Assembly: GCA_900547025.1 (NCBI GenBank)
Contig: UREZ01000033.1
Location: forward strand, 1-18,305
Length of the DNA: 18,305 nucleotides
Reading direction: 5' to 3'
DNA from: an uncultured Collinsella sp.
Lineage (GTDB): Bacteria; Actinomycetota; Coriobacteriia; Coriobacteriales; Coriobacteriaceae
How positions within the stretch are numbered: the stretch's first letter is position 1; each line of letters begins with the position of its first letter. This document shows positions 7,089 through 13,556 of this stretch, in pieces. The notes under the pieces were generated by a model. That model had not been told where the DNA came from. It did no database searches and was given only the letters and a program-made list of their open reading frames with translations. The position numbers and the translations under genes are program-made.

Positions 7089-8468
7089 ATGAACACCGAG
7101 GAAATTGCGCGCATCGTCGGCGATCAGCGCGCCTACTTTAAGACGCACGCCACGTTTGATGTCGATGCTCGACGTCGCGCACTCGTGAGTTTACGCGATG
7201 CGGTGCGGGCCCACGAGGCCGATATCGCTCATGCGCTCAAGACCGATTTGGGAAAGTCGCATGACGAGGCCTATATGTGCGAGATTGGCACATCGCTTTC
7301 CGAGATTCGACATCAGATTGCGCATGTGGCCCGATGGAGTCGTCCGCGCCTGCGTCCGTGCGACCTCGCTAACGCCGTGAGCGTGTGCAAAACGCAAACC
7401 GTGCCCTATGGCGTCACGCTCATCATGGCGCCCTGGAACTATCCGTTTTTGCTGACGCTCGAGCCGCTCGCTGGCGCCCTTGCCGCGGGCAATACCGTGG
7501 TCATCAAGCCGAGCGCCTATGCTCCGGCATCGAGCGCGGTGCTCAGGCAAATCTGTGAAGAGGCATTTGATCCGCGCCTGGTGACGGTTGTCGAGGGCGG
7601 GCGCGCCGAGAACGAAGCGCTGCTCGATGAGCACTGGGACAAGATCTTCTTTACCGGTAGCGTTCCGGTTGGCAAGCTCGTCATGGAGCGCGCAAGTAAA
7701 AACCTTACGCCCGTGACGCTTGAGCTGGGCGGAAAGAGTCCCTGCATCGTGGATGCGACGGCAAACTTGAAGGTCGCGGCACGGCGCATCGCCTTTGGTA
7801 AATGGCTCAACGTGGGGCAGACCTGCGTGGCGCCCGACTACCTGCTGGTCGATACGCGCGTGCACGACGAGCTGCTGGGCCTCATCAAGGAGGAGGTCCG
7901 TCGCATGTTTGGCGAACATCCACTCGACAATGAGGATTACGGACATATCGTCAACGCCAAGCATTTTGCGCGTGCGCGCGGGCTGATCGATCCCGATAAG
8001 GTCGTGCTTGGAGGTGCCGCGCGCGAGGCTTCGCTCAAGATTGAGCCGACAATTTTGGACGGCGTGGCCCCCGCTGACGCCGTGATGCAGGAGGAGATCT
8101 TCGGTCCCATCTTGCCGGTGCTGACGTTTGAGAGCCTAGACGAGGCCGAAGCGTTTATTACGGATCGTCCGACGCCGCTGGCCCTGTATATCTTTAGCCA
8201 GGATCGTGCGGTTCAGCAACGCTTTGTGCGCTACGTGCCCTTTGGCGGCGGCTGCGTCAACGACACCATCATGCACTTGGCTACGAGCCATATGGGCTTT
8301 GGCGGCATGGGAGCGAGCGGTATGGGGCAGTACCATGGACGTGAGAGCTTCGATACGTTTAGCCACAAGAAGAGCATCGTGAACAAGGCAACGTGGCTGG
8401 ACGTGCCATTTCGCTATGCTCCTTACGCAAGCTGGAAGCACAAGTTCGTGCGCATGTTTGTGCATTAG
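7089..8468 (+). CDS. NAD(P)-dependent aldehyde dehydrogenase, class-3 type
   Basis: It oxidises an aldehyde to the acid (non-acylating type) with NAD(P). The 459 residues match the short class-3 form. Catalytic residues are visible: Asn117 in PWNYP, Glu212 in LELGGKSP and the nucleophile Cys246 in GQTCVAPDY, with the cofactor-binding FFTGS at 187-191. The C-terminus (SHKKSIVNKATWLDVPFRYAPY) is also typical of class 3. The start has AGGAGGG overlapping the alcohol dehydrogenase stop. Together the pair could interconvert an alcohol, its aldehyde and the acid. No coenzyme-A-acylating domain is present, so it is not an AdhE-type system. The natural substrate is unknown. Confidence 0.93.
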   Translation: MNTEEIARIVGDQRAYFKTHATFDVDARRRALVSLRDAVRAHEADIAHALKTDLGKSHDEAYMCEIGTSLSEIRHQIAHVARWSRPRLRPCDLANAVSVCKTQTVPYGVTLIMAPWNYPFLLTLEPLAGALAAGNTVVIKPSAYAPASSAVLRQICEEAFDPRLVTVVEGGRAENEALLDEHWDKIFFTGSVPVGKLVMERASKNLTPVTLELGGKSPCIVDATANLKVAARRIAFGKWLNVGQTCVAPDYLLVDTRVHDELLGLIKEEVRRMFGEHPLDNEDYGHIVNAKHFARARGLIDPDKVVLGGAAREASLKIEPTILDGVAPADAVMQEEIFGPILPVLTFESLDEAEAFITDRPTPLALYIFSQDRAVQQRFVRYVPFGGGCVNDTIMHLATSHMGFGGMGASGMGQYHGRESFDTFSHKKSIVNKATWLDVPFRYAPYASWKHKFVRMFVH

Positions 8469-8494
8469 AATCAGATGGCATAGGGCAAACAAAA

Positions 8495-8529
8495 TGGCCG
8501 CCCCCGCGTAAGCGAAGACGGCCACTTCT
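8495..8529 (+). terminator. Hairpin after the dehydrogenase operon
   Basis: TGGCCG (8495-8500) pairs with CGGCCA (8519-8524), with an inner stem CGC-GTAA-GCG. On the plus strand only a weak pyrimidine run (CTTCTC) follows. On the minus strand TTTTGTTT follows, so as an intrinsic terminator it would work better leftward. Its place 26 bp after the stop still makes it the likely end of the dehydrogenase transcript. Confidence 0.5.
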
Positions 8530-8601
8530 CACGATGAAAACGTGTATCGGAGTTGGCAAGACCCGCTGCAACGGGTGCCATCCGTACCCCTATCTTATCT
8601 G

Positions 8602-8642
8602 CAAGCGCTCTGTCTCGCAAGCGTTGCGAGACAGAGCGCTTG
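8602..8642. repeat. Perfect 19-bp palindrome with 3-nt loop
   Basis: Bases 8602-8620 are the exact inverted complement of 8624-8642, around the triplet GCG. No T run follows on either strand, so it is not an ordinary terminator. It could be an RNA processing or stability hairpin, a regulator-binding site, or a short dispersed palindromic element. Confidence 0.85.
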
Positions 8643-8736
8643 AAAGACGCAGGCAGGATGAATTTGCGTCCGCACGAGTTCGTAGACTTCTCTGTAAGGT
8701 TAAACGCCGGGTATTCCGGCCGTTAGGGGAGTTGCC

Positions 8737-9063
8737 ATGTACGAGCCTTCGCGTGTTCTTCTGTCGTTTCATATCGCGGGATTTCAGTATGCCGACGGTG
8801 CCTTGGTCCTGGGCGATCTTAAGGCGGGCGATAGGCTGACGCTGTGCGCCGAGCGCGATAATCCCCATGACCCTGAGGCGGTTGCGATCTACTACGGCAA
8901 CACCAAGCTTGGCTATGTCCCGGGAAACGAGGTCGGCCCGCTGTCCTTGATGATGTATTACGGCCACGAGGACGTATTTGAGGCCCGCGTGCAGCAGGTC
9001 GCTCCCGAGCGCAGCCCGTGGCATCAGGTGCGCGTTGGCCTCTACGTGGTGGATGCCCGCTAG
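8737..9063 (+). CDS. Stand-alone HIRAN-domain protein
   Basis: This 108-residue protein is almost entirely a HIRAN domain: FHIAGFQYADG near residues 11-21, then RDNPHDPEAVAIYY and LGYVPG (residues 40-63). HIRAN domains are small barrels, known in helicases such as HLTF, where they bind DNA ends; the role of single-domain bacterial forms is not settled. AGGGGAG precedes the ATG at a good distance. The next small gene starts 18 bp after the stop, so they are likely co-transcribed. No membrane segment or signal peptide is seen. The domain call is solid; the function in this cell is unknown. Confidence 0.85.
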   Translation: MYEPSRVLLSFHIAGFQYADGALVLGDLKAGDRLTLCAERDNPHDPEAVAIYYGNTKLGYVPGNEVGPLSLMMYYGHEDVFEARVQQVAPERSPWHQVRVGLYVVDAR

Positions 9064-9081
9064 TCGGCAATGGAGGCGGCC

Positions 9082-9261
9082 ATGTTTGATGACGATGACC
9101 TGTTCGATTTGACAGATGATCCGTTTGAGTGGGATATGCTGCTCGACGATGATGAGCTGGAGCAGGATCGTAAGAAGCGGCAGGACAAGAGCGCCCAGGG
9201 TGACGCGTCGAAAAAGAAAGACAAACGCCGCCGAGGTCTGTTCGACGGGCTCTTTGGCTAA
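9082..9261 (+). CDS. Small acidic/basic protein of unknown function
   Basis: This is a 59-residue protein I do not recognise. The first ~30 residues are strongly acidic (runs of Asp and Glu with Phe and Trp between). The next ~20 are basic (KKRQDK, KKKDKRRR), and the tail GLFDGLFG is hydrophobic and may form a short amphipathic helix. The ATG at 9082 has GGAGG 5 nt upstream; an ATG at 9070 overlaps that site and is less likely. It follows the HIRAN gene closely and shares its direction, so they may act together, but that is only context. It is probably soluble and largely disordered. Confidence 0.7.
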   Translation: MFDDDDLFDLTDDPFEWDMLLDDDELEQDRKKRQDKSAQGDASKKKDKRRRGLFDGLFG

Positions 9262-9281
9262 CCGACGCGCCAAAGCGTCTG

Positions 9282-9287
9282 TATACT
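9282..9287 (+). promoter_or_regulatory. Possible -10 element ahead of the phosphoesterase
   Basis: TATACT lies 40 bp upstream of the phosphoesterase start. No convincing -35 is found at 16-18 bp, so this is tentative. Confidence 0.3.
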
Positions 9288-9327
9288 AGGCACGTGTTAG
9301 ACGCGTTGCGAAATGAGGGCATAGACG

Positions 9328-9873
9328 ATGATGTGGTTTACCGCCGACCTGCACCTGGGCGATACGAATATCCTGCACGATATGGATCGACCGTTTGGCT
9401 CGGTCGAGGAGATGAACCGCAAGGTCATCGATGCCATCAATGAGTGCGTGGCTGCGGACGACCGTCTCTATATTCTGGGTGACTTTACCTATCGTTTGCC
9501 CCTAGCGGAGGCGGTGCGCCTGCGCGAGCGCATCGAATGCCAGAACGTGACGCTCATCCGTGGTAACCATGACGGCGACTGGGAAGATCCAGATGCGCCT
9601 CAAATCTGGGATGACGTACGCGATTATCTGGAGGTCGCACCCGGTTACGCCAAGGGTCATCGCCTGGTGTTGAGCCACTACCCCATGCTTAGCTGGAATG
9701 GCAAGGCGCGTGGCGCCATCATGCTGCACGGGCATATCCACAGCAGGGGAGACCGCACCAACGCGCGAAACCGCGATCGCGAACGCCCTATCTTTCGCTA
9801 TGACGTTGGCCTTGATGCCAACAACTACAAGCCCGTAAGCCGAGACCAGATCTTGAGCTTCTTTGGACTGTAG
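9328..9873 (+). CDS. Small calcineurin-like metallophosphoesterase
   Basis: This cytosolic enzyme of the calcineurin-like phosphoesterase family is 181 residues long. All metal-binding motifs appear in order: DLHLGD (Asp7, His9), GDF (51-53), GNHD (79-82), SHYP (116-119) and HGHIH (134-138). Such short bacterial members hydrolyse phosphodiesters in vitro, and their physiological substrates are mostly unknown. Two ATG codons are adjacent (9328 and 9331); GAGGG lies about 8 nt before the first. A clear terminator follows at 9896-9928, separating it from the antiterminator gene. Confidence 0.9.
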   Translation: MMWFTADLHLGDTNILHDMDRPFGSVEEMNRKVIDAINECVAADDRLYILGDFTYRLPLAEAVRLRERIECQNVTLIRGNHDGDWEDPDAPQIWDDVRDYLEVAPGYAKGHRLVLSHYPMLSWNGKARGAIMLHGHIHSRGDRTNARNRDRERPIFRYDVGLDANNYKPVSRDQILSFFGL

Positions 9874-9895
9874 CTGCAAGTGCAGGTAGAATGAA

Positions 9896-9928
9896 CGCGC
9901 CGTGTGGATGGTCTGCACGGCGTGTTTT
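9896..9928 (+). terminator. Intrinsic terminator after the phosphoesterase
   Basis: CGCGCCGTG (9896-9904) pairs with CACGGCGTG (9916-9924) with one G-U pair, followed by TTTT. It lies 22 bp after the phosphoesterase stop and just ahead of the antiterminator gene. Confidence 0.75.
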
Positions 9929-9946
9929 AGTAGGAGCGATGATTCC

Positions 9947-10783
9947 ATGAGGGCTGTCCAGCGCATTAACCACAACGCTGCCATCTGCGAAGACGGCGCG
10001 GGGCGCCAGCTCATCGCGTTGGGTCGCGGTATCGGCTTTGGCGATATGCCGCACGATGTCGATTTGGATGTCGTCACCCGCACCTTTTACGGTATCGATT
10101 CCAAGTACCTGGCGTTTATCGACGAAGTTGATCCCGAGGTGCTGGAGTTTTCCGCCCAGCTGGCCGATATCGCAACTGGGCAACTTTCGTACGAATTGAG
10201 TCCTAATCTGCCCATTACGCTGGCAGATCATATCCAGTTTGCCATTAAGCGCGCCCGCGAACATATGGTGGTGTCGTTGCCGCTCAAGCGCGATCTGGAG
10301 CAGCTGCATCCTATTGAGTATCGATTGGGCGAGCTAGCCGTTCGCGGCATTAAGAAAACTTTTGCCATTCGCATGCCCCAGAGTGAGGCCGCGGGCATTG
10401 CCATGTCGATTATCAATGCGGCGATTAAGCCGAGTGAGCGGCGCGTGCTTGCCGAACAGCACGAGGAGCATCTGCTCGACATGACGGTTGCAATTATTCA
10501 AGAAGAGTTGGGTGTGACGGTCGACCGCTCGTCGTTTGCCTTTACTCGCTTTGCCACCCATGTGCGCTATCTGCTCGACCGCGTGGCAAAGAAAGAGCCG
10601 ATTGATACCGAGAACTCAGGTCTCTACGACGTGCTCGTGGAGCAGTATCCGGCGGCATCGCGCTGTGCTCATCGTATCGACGATCTGATTCAAGAGGCCT
10701 TTGGCGAGCCATTGGCCCAAGAAGAGCTCGTCTATCTGATCATGCACGTGAATCGCGTGGCTCCCACCAGCCTGGATAGATAG
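9947..10783 (+). CDS. licT: BglG/LicT-family transcriptional antiterminator
   Basis: This RNA-binding regulator prevents termination in the leader of a sugar PTS operon when its substrate is present. Residues 1-55 form the CAT RNA-binding domain (RINHNAA, then ALGRGIGF). PRD1 spans about 65-170 and PRD2 about 171-278. Of the four histidines phosphorylated in LicT, three are kept: His95 (ADHIQFA), His205 (RFATHVRYLL) and His267 (YLIMHVNR). The second PRD1 site reads IAMSIINAA, with Ser154 where His is expected. The ATG at 9947 has AGGAG 10 nt upstream; a GTG at 9902 lies inside the terminator stem. The EIIBC gene follows after a leader with a RAT-like site, its evident target. Family is certain; sugar unknown. 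Confidence 0.93.
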   Translation: MRAVQRINHNAAICEDGAGRQLIALGRGIGFGDMPHDVDLDVVTRTFYGIDSKYLAFIDEVDPEVLEFSAQLADIATGQLSYELSPNLPITLADHIQFAIKRAREHMVVSLPLKRDLEQLHPIEYRLGELAVRGIKKTFAIRMPQSEAAGIAMSIINAAIKPSERRVLAEQHEEHLLDMTVAIIQEELGVTVDRSSFAFTRFATHVRYLLDRVAKKEPIDTENSGLYDVLVEQYPAASRCAHRIDDLIQEAFGEPLAQEELVYLIMHVNRVAPTSLDR

Positions 10784-10804
10784 GGGGTCTCTGGCGCCCC
10801 CTTT
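10783..10804 (+). terminator. Weak hairpin at the end of the antiterminator gene
   Basis: GGGGG (10783-10787) pairs with CCCCC (10797-10801), followed by TTT. The stem starts at the last base of the stop codon. It may end some transcripts or only attenuate them. Confidence 0.45.
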
Positions 10805-10835
10805 CCGTTATGGCGACCGTTTGCGGGCCGTTTGC

Positions 10836-10886
10836 TACCGTTCATCGGTAATCTGAGCCGCAGCGAACGCATCTGCCGCATATACT
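10836..10886 (+). promoter_or_regulatory. Possible promoter region of the PTS operon
   Basis: TATACT (10881-10886) is a candidate -10 just upstream of the RAT-like site; the -35 is poor. A 15-bp palindrome TACCG-TTCAT-CGGTA (10836-10850) lies upstream and could bind a regulator. Both are tentative. Confidence 0.35.
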
Positions 10887-10897
10887 CGCCGTGTGTT

Positions 10898-10934
10898 GGG
10901 TGTTACTCACGGCGCAGCTCCGAGAGGCACTACC
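10898..10934 (+). promoter_or_regulatory. RAT-like ribonucleic antiterminator site
   Basis: GGGTGTTACTC at the 5' side and GAGAGGCACTACC at the 3' side resemble the LicT/BglG target, which has UGUUACU on the left arm and AGGCA-ACC on the right. CTC and GAG close the upper stem. The right arm is also the left arm of the terminator at 10927-10987, so the two structures exclude each other, as required for antitermination. Confidence 0.7.
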
Positions 10935-10987
10935 GATTCTGCCGAGGCCATTATTGGGTCTCTGTCGGTTGTGCGCGGGGCTTTTTT
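10927..10987 (+). terminator. Leader terminator controlled by antitermination
   Basis: GCACTACCGA (10927-10936) pairs with TCGGTTGTGC (10965-10974) with one mismatch. An inner imperfect stem (GAGGCC with GGGTCTC) extends it, and GCGGGGC plus TTTTTT (10982-10987) follows. It lies 140 bp before the EIIBC start and overlaps the RAT-like site by eight bases. Bases 10988-11126 of the leader show nothing further except the ribosome-binding site. Confidence 0.75.
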
Positions 10988-11126
10988 CATGTCGATCCAC
11001 CCGGGAATCACATGCAATGAAATCTCTTGCCAACGGATATCGCGTGCTGCGCAGGCGCGAGCGGAATCGTGCGTCTTGATGCTGTGAAGGCCCACAGACC
11101 TTTAGTTGGAAGAGAAGGGATTCGAC

Positions 11127-12575
11127 ATGGCTGTCGATAACAAGAAGATTGCCGAGGACGTGCTTGCTGCCGTCGGCGGCGCCTCCAATGTGACGAACGC
11201 GACGCACTGCATGACCCGTCTGCGTCTGAACCTTAAGGATCAGTCCATCCCCAATGACGATGAAGTTAAGAAGATCAAGGGTGTTCTGGGTGCCCAGTGG
11301 TCTGGCGGCCAGTATCAGGTCATCATCGGTCAGAACGTACCGAAGGTCTACGACGCCGCCATTGCGCTGGGAGTTAAGGGCGAAGGCTCCATTGACGAGA
11401 ACCTCGATGGCGGCACCAAGGAGCCGCTGACGCTCAAGACTGCGGGCAACAAGATCCTCAACTATCTCTCCAAGACCATGGTCATGACGATCCCCATCAT
11501 CATGGGTGCTGCCATGTTCCGTACCATCGCTGTGGTTTGCGGTGACGGCATGCTCGGTATTTGGTCTGCCGACTCCGACATCTACAACTTCTTCTACAGC
11601 TGGATTTATAACGCTGGCTATTATTTCCTTCCCGTTTATTTGGGTTGGGCTGCTGCGAAGCAGCTTGGCTGCAGCCAGCCACTCGGCATGATGCTCGGCG
11701 GTGTGCTCATTGCTCCTGAGTTCATGACGTTGGTCAACGCTGCGGCGGATTCGGGCGTAACGACCACCATGGTCTACGGCGTGCTGCCGGCCCAGCTGAA
11801 CAACTATTCCTCCACCGTGCTCCCCATGGTTCTGTCCATGCCGGTGCTTATGGTCGTCGAGAAGTTCATGAAGAAGGTCGTTCCCGACATGCTCTCTACG
11901 GTGTTTGTACCCGTGGGCACCATGGCCGTTATGATCCCCGTTTCGTTGTGCGTGCTGGCTCCGATCGGCTCCATCCTGGGCAGCATGGTCGGCAACTTTA
12001 TGTTCGGTCTCGGTAACGCCGGCGGCATCGTCACCATCCTCTCCCTCGTCGTCATTGCCGCACTTTGGGAGTTCCTGGTTATGACCGGTATGCACCAGGT
12101 CCTGCTTGCCCTTGGTATTGTGCAGCTGCTCACCCTGGGCTCCGACTCCTGCGTTATGGTCGCGGCCGGTATCTCTCAGTTCGCTACGTGGGGCATGGCC
12201 TTCGGTGCCTTCCTGCGCCTTAAGGAGACCGACGAGAAGGGCGCCATGCTCGGCTTCTCGCTCTCCGGTATCGTGGGCGGCGTGACGGAGCCCGCATTGT
12301 ATGGCTGTGGCTTTAAGTACACTCGCTGCCTGGGCGCCATGGTTGCCGGCGGTGCTATCGGCGGTTTGATCGCAGCCCTCACCAATGTGACAACGTATGT
12401 TCTGGGCGCGACCAATATTCTGGGCGTCACCGGCTTTGTTGCCGGCGGAACGGCTAATCTCGTCTGGGGTTGCGTTGCATCGGGCGCTGCATTTGTTGCC
12501 GCCGCTGCCATCGCCTACCTCTTTGGCTTTAGCAAGGATCAGCTCGAGGAAGATGTTGATGCCGCTAAGGCTTAA
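11127..12575 (+). CDS. PTS transporter, EIIBC of the glucose/beta-glucoside superfamily
   Basis: This membrane permease imports a sugar and phosphorylates it. The N-terminal EIIB domain (residues ~1-80) carries the phosphocysteine Cys28 in THCMTRLR. A long EIIC domain follows with about ten hydrophobic segments and the conserved GGVTEPALYG. No EIIA domain is attached: the protein ends at residue 482 shortly after the last membrane segment, so EIIA must come from another gene. The start at 11127 has AGAAGGGA upstream. Control by antitermination points to a beta-glucoside-like or aminosugar substrate. No 6-phospho-beta-glucosidase is nearby; instead a ChbG-type deacetylase follows. The exact sugar is unknown. 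Confidence 0.9.
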   Translation: MAVDNKKIAEDVLAAVGGASNVTNATHCMTRLRLNLKDQSIPNDDEVKKIKGVLGAQWSGGQYQVIIGQNVPKVYDAAIALGVKGEGSIDENLDGGTKEPLTLKTAGNKILNYLSKTMVMTIPIIMGAAMFRTIAVVCGDGMLGIWSADSDIYNFFYSWIYNAGYYFLPVYLGWAAAKQLGCSQPLGMMLGGVLIAPEFMTLVNAAADSGVTTTMVYGVLPAQLNNYSSTVLPMVLSMPVLMVVEKFMKKVVPDMLSTVFVPVGTMAVMIPVSLCVLAPIGSILGSMVGNFMFGLGNAGGIVTILSLVVIAALWEFLVMTGMHQVLLALGIVQLLTLGSDSCVMVAAGISQFATWGMAFGAFLRLKETDEKGAMLGFSLSGIVGGVTEPALYGCGFKYTRCLGAMVAGGAIGGLIAALTNVTTYVLGATNILGVTGFVAGGTANLVWGCVASGAAFVAAAAIAYLFGFSKDQLEEDVDAAKA

Positions 12576-12604
12576 GACATCTGTTTAGGTAGGATAATTA
12601 CCTG

Positions 12605-12635
12605 GGGCACTTGGCTACACTCCAAGTGCCCGTTT
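12605..12635 (+). terminator. Hairpin between the EIIBC and deacetylase genes
   Basis: GGGCACTTGG (12605-12614) pairs perfectly with CCAAGTGCCC (12622-12631) around a 7-nt loop, followed by GTTT. The short T run suggests partial termination. A smaller palindrome AGGTA-GGATAAT-TACCT (12587-12603) precedes it. The deacetylase ribosome-binding site starts about 14 bp further on. Confidence 0.65.
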
Positions 12636-12653
12636 CCATAGATTGGAGTCGTT

Positions 12654-13418
12654 GTGAAGCAATTGCTTATTCGTGCCGATGATCTTGGTTATTCGTACGC
12701 CGTTGACTTGGGGATCGCCCGTAGCGTCAACGAGGGCTTGGTGCGCTCAGCGGGCCTTATGCCAAATATGCCCGAGGCCGAGCGTGGGTGGTCGCTCGTG
12801 GCGGATGCCGATATTGCAGTGGGCCAGCATACCAACGTGTGCCTGGGCAAGCCGTGTGCCGACCCGGCGCTCATCCCGAGCATGCTCAACGAGAACGGCG
12901 AGTTCCATAGCAGCCGTACCTTCCGCGAGCATTTTAAGCGCGGCGAGGAGCTGATAGACTTCGACGAGGCCTGCATCGAGATTCGTGCGCAGCACGACCG
13001 CCTTGTCGAGATTGTGGGCCGCGAGCCCGATTACTTTGAGGCCCATGCCGTCATGAGCAAAAATCTTAACCGAGCGATCTCGACGGTTGCTCAGGAGCTG
13101 GGCCTTAAGGAGCAAAAGGCAAGCTTCGACCCGACGGCGGTGGTGCGTTGCGGAGATACCGACCTGCGCATGGTGATGCGCTCGATGGAACCGGGCTACG
13201 AGCCCAAAGAGGCAATCATGCAGACAGTTCGCGAGATGTCCGACGGCGAGACGGTCGTCTTTGTGTGTCACCCGGGCTATCTCGATCGTTTTATCCTTGA
13301 GAACAGCTCGCTTACGGTCGATCGTGCCAAGGAAGTCGATGCGTTGACCGATCCTGAGCTGCGCGCTTGGCTCGAGTCTCAACCCGATCTTCGCCTGATC
13401 GACTACCGCGACCTGTAA
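12654..13418 (+). CDS. chbG: ChbG/YdjC-family carbohydrate deacetylase
   Basis: This is a probable cytosolic metal-dependent deacetylase acting on an N-acetylated sugar. In E. coli, ChbG removes one acetyl group from chitobiose-6-phosphate. The protein has 254 residues. Putative metal and catalytic residues are visible: RADDLG (Asp9, Asp10), GQHTN (His59), FEAHAVM (His131) and a late FVCHPGYLD. It starts with GTG at 12654, preceded by GGAG at 5 nt. It lies 78 bp after the EIIBC gene on the same strand, which suggests the transported sugar or a breakdown product carries an N-acetyl group. Family is clear; the substrate is inferred from context only. Confidence 0.88.
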   Translation: MKQLLIRADDLGYSYAVDLGIARSVNEGLVRSAGLMPNMPEAERGWSLVADADIAVGQHTNVCLGKPCADPALIPSMLNENGEFHSSRTFREHFKRGEELIDFDEACIEIRAQHDRLVEIVGREPDYFEAHAVMSKNLNRAISTVAQELGLKEQKASFDPTAVVRCGDTDLRMVMRSMEPGYEPKEAIMQTVREMSDGETVVFVCHPGYLDRFILENSSLTVDRAKEVDALTDPELRAWLESQPDLRLIDYRDL

Positions 13419-13463
13419 AGACCCAAACCACTACAAGGGAACAGGCACCTTTGTGGTGGCTCT

Positions 13464-13498
13464 GGCGCCGTTGCCATTATGGCGGCGGCGCCTTTTTT
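13464..13498 (+). terminator. Strong intrinsic terminator after the deacetylase gene
   Basis: GGCGCCGTTGCC (13464-13475) pairs with GGCGGCGGCGCC (13481-13492), including two G-U pairs, around ATTAT, followed by T6. A second, weaker inverted repeat (CCACTACAAGG with CCTTTGTGGTGG) lies just before it. Confidence 0.9.
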
Positions 13499-13556
13499 GT
13501 CCGCGCGGCGCGGTAGAGTGTAGCCGGTTGATATTTGCGTCCATCGAGGAGCTGCT

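Larger units (their letters stand above)
8469..8736. other. Hairpin-rich spacer without a gene
   Basis: No credible coding sequence or tRNA is seen. Four inverted repeats lie here: 8495-8524, ACCCG-CTGCAA-CGGGT (8561-8576), the long palindrome at 8602-8642, and GCCGG-GTATT-CCGGC (8706-8720) just ahead of the HIRAN gene. The first looks like a terminator; the others have no assigned role. Confidence 0.6.

Noticed and set aside
8554..8580. Possible tRNA or other stable RNA
   Set aside because: Only one short stem is seen; no T-arm, acceptor stem or CCA end can be placed.
10842..12095. Minus-strand open frame across the leader and the EIIBC gene
   Set aside because: His/Asp-rich shadow of the permease codons; it would also run through the RAT and terminator.
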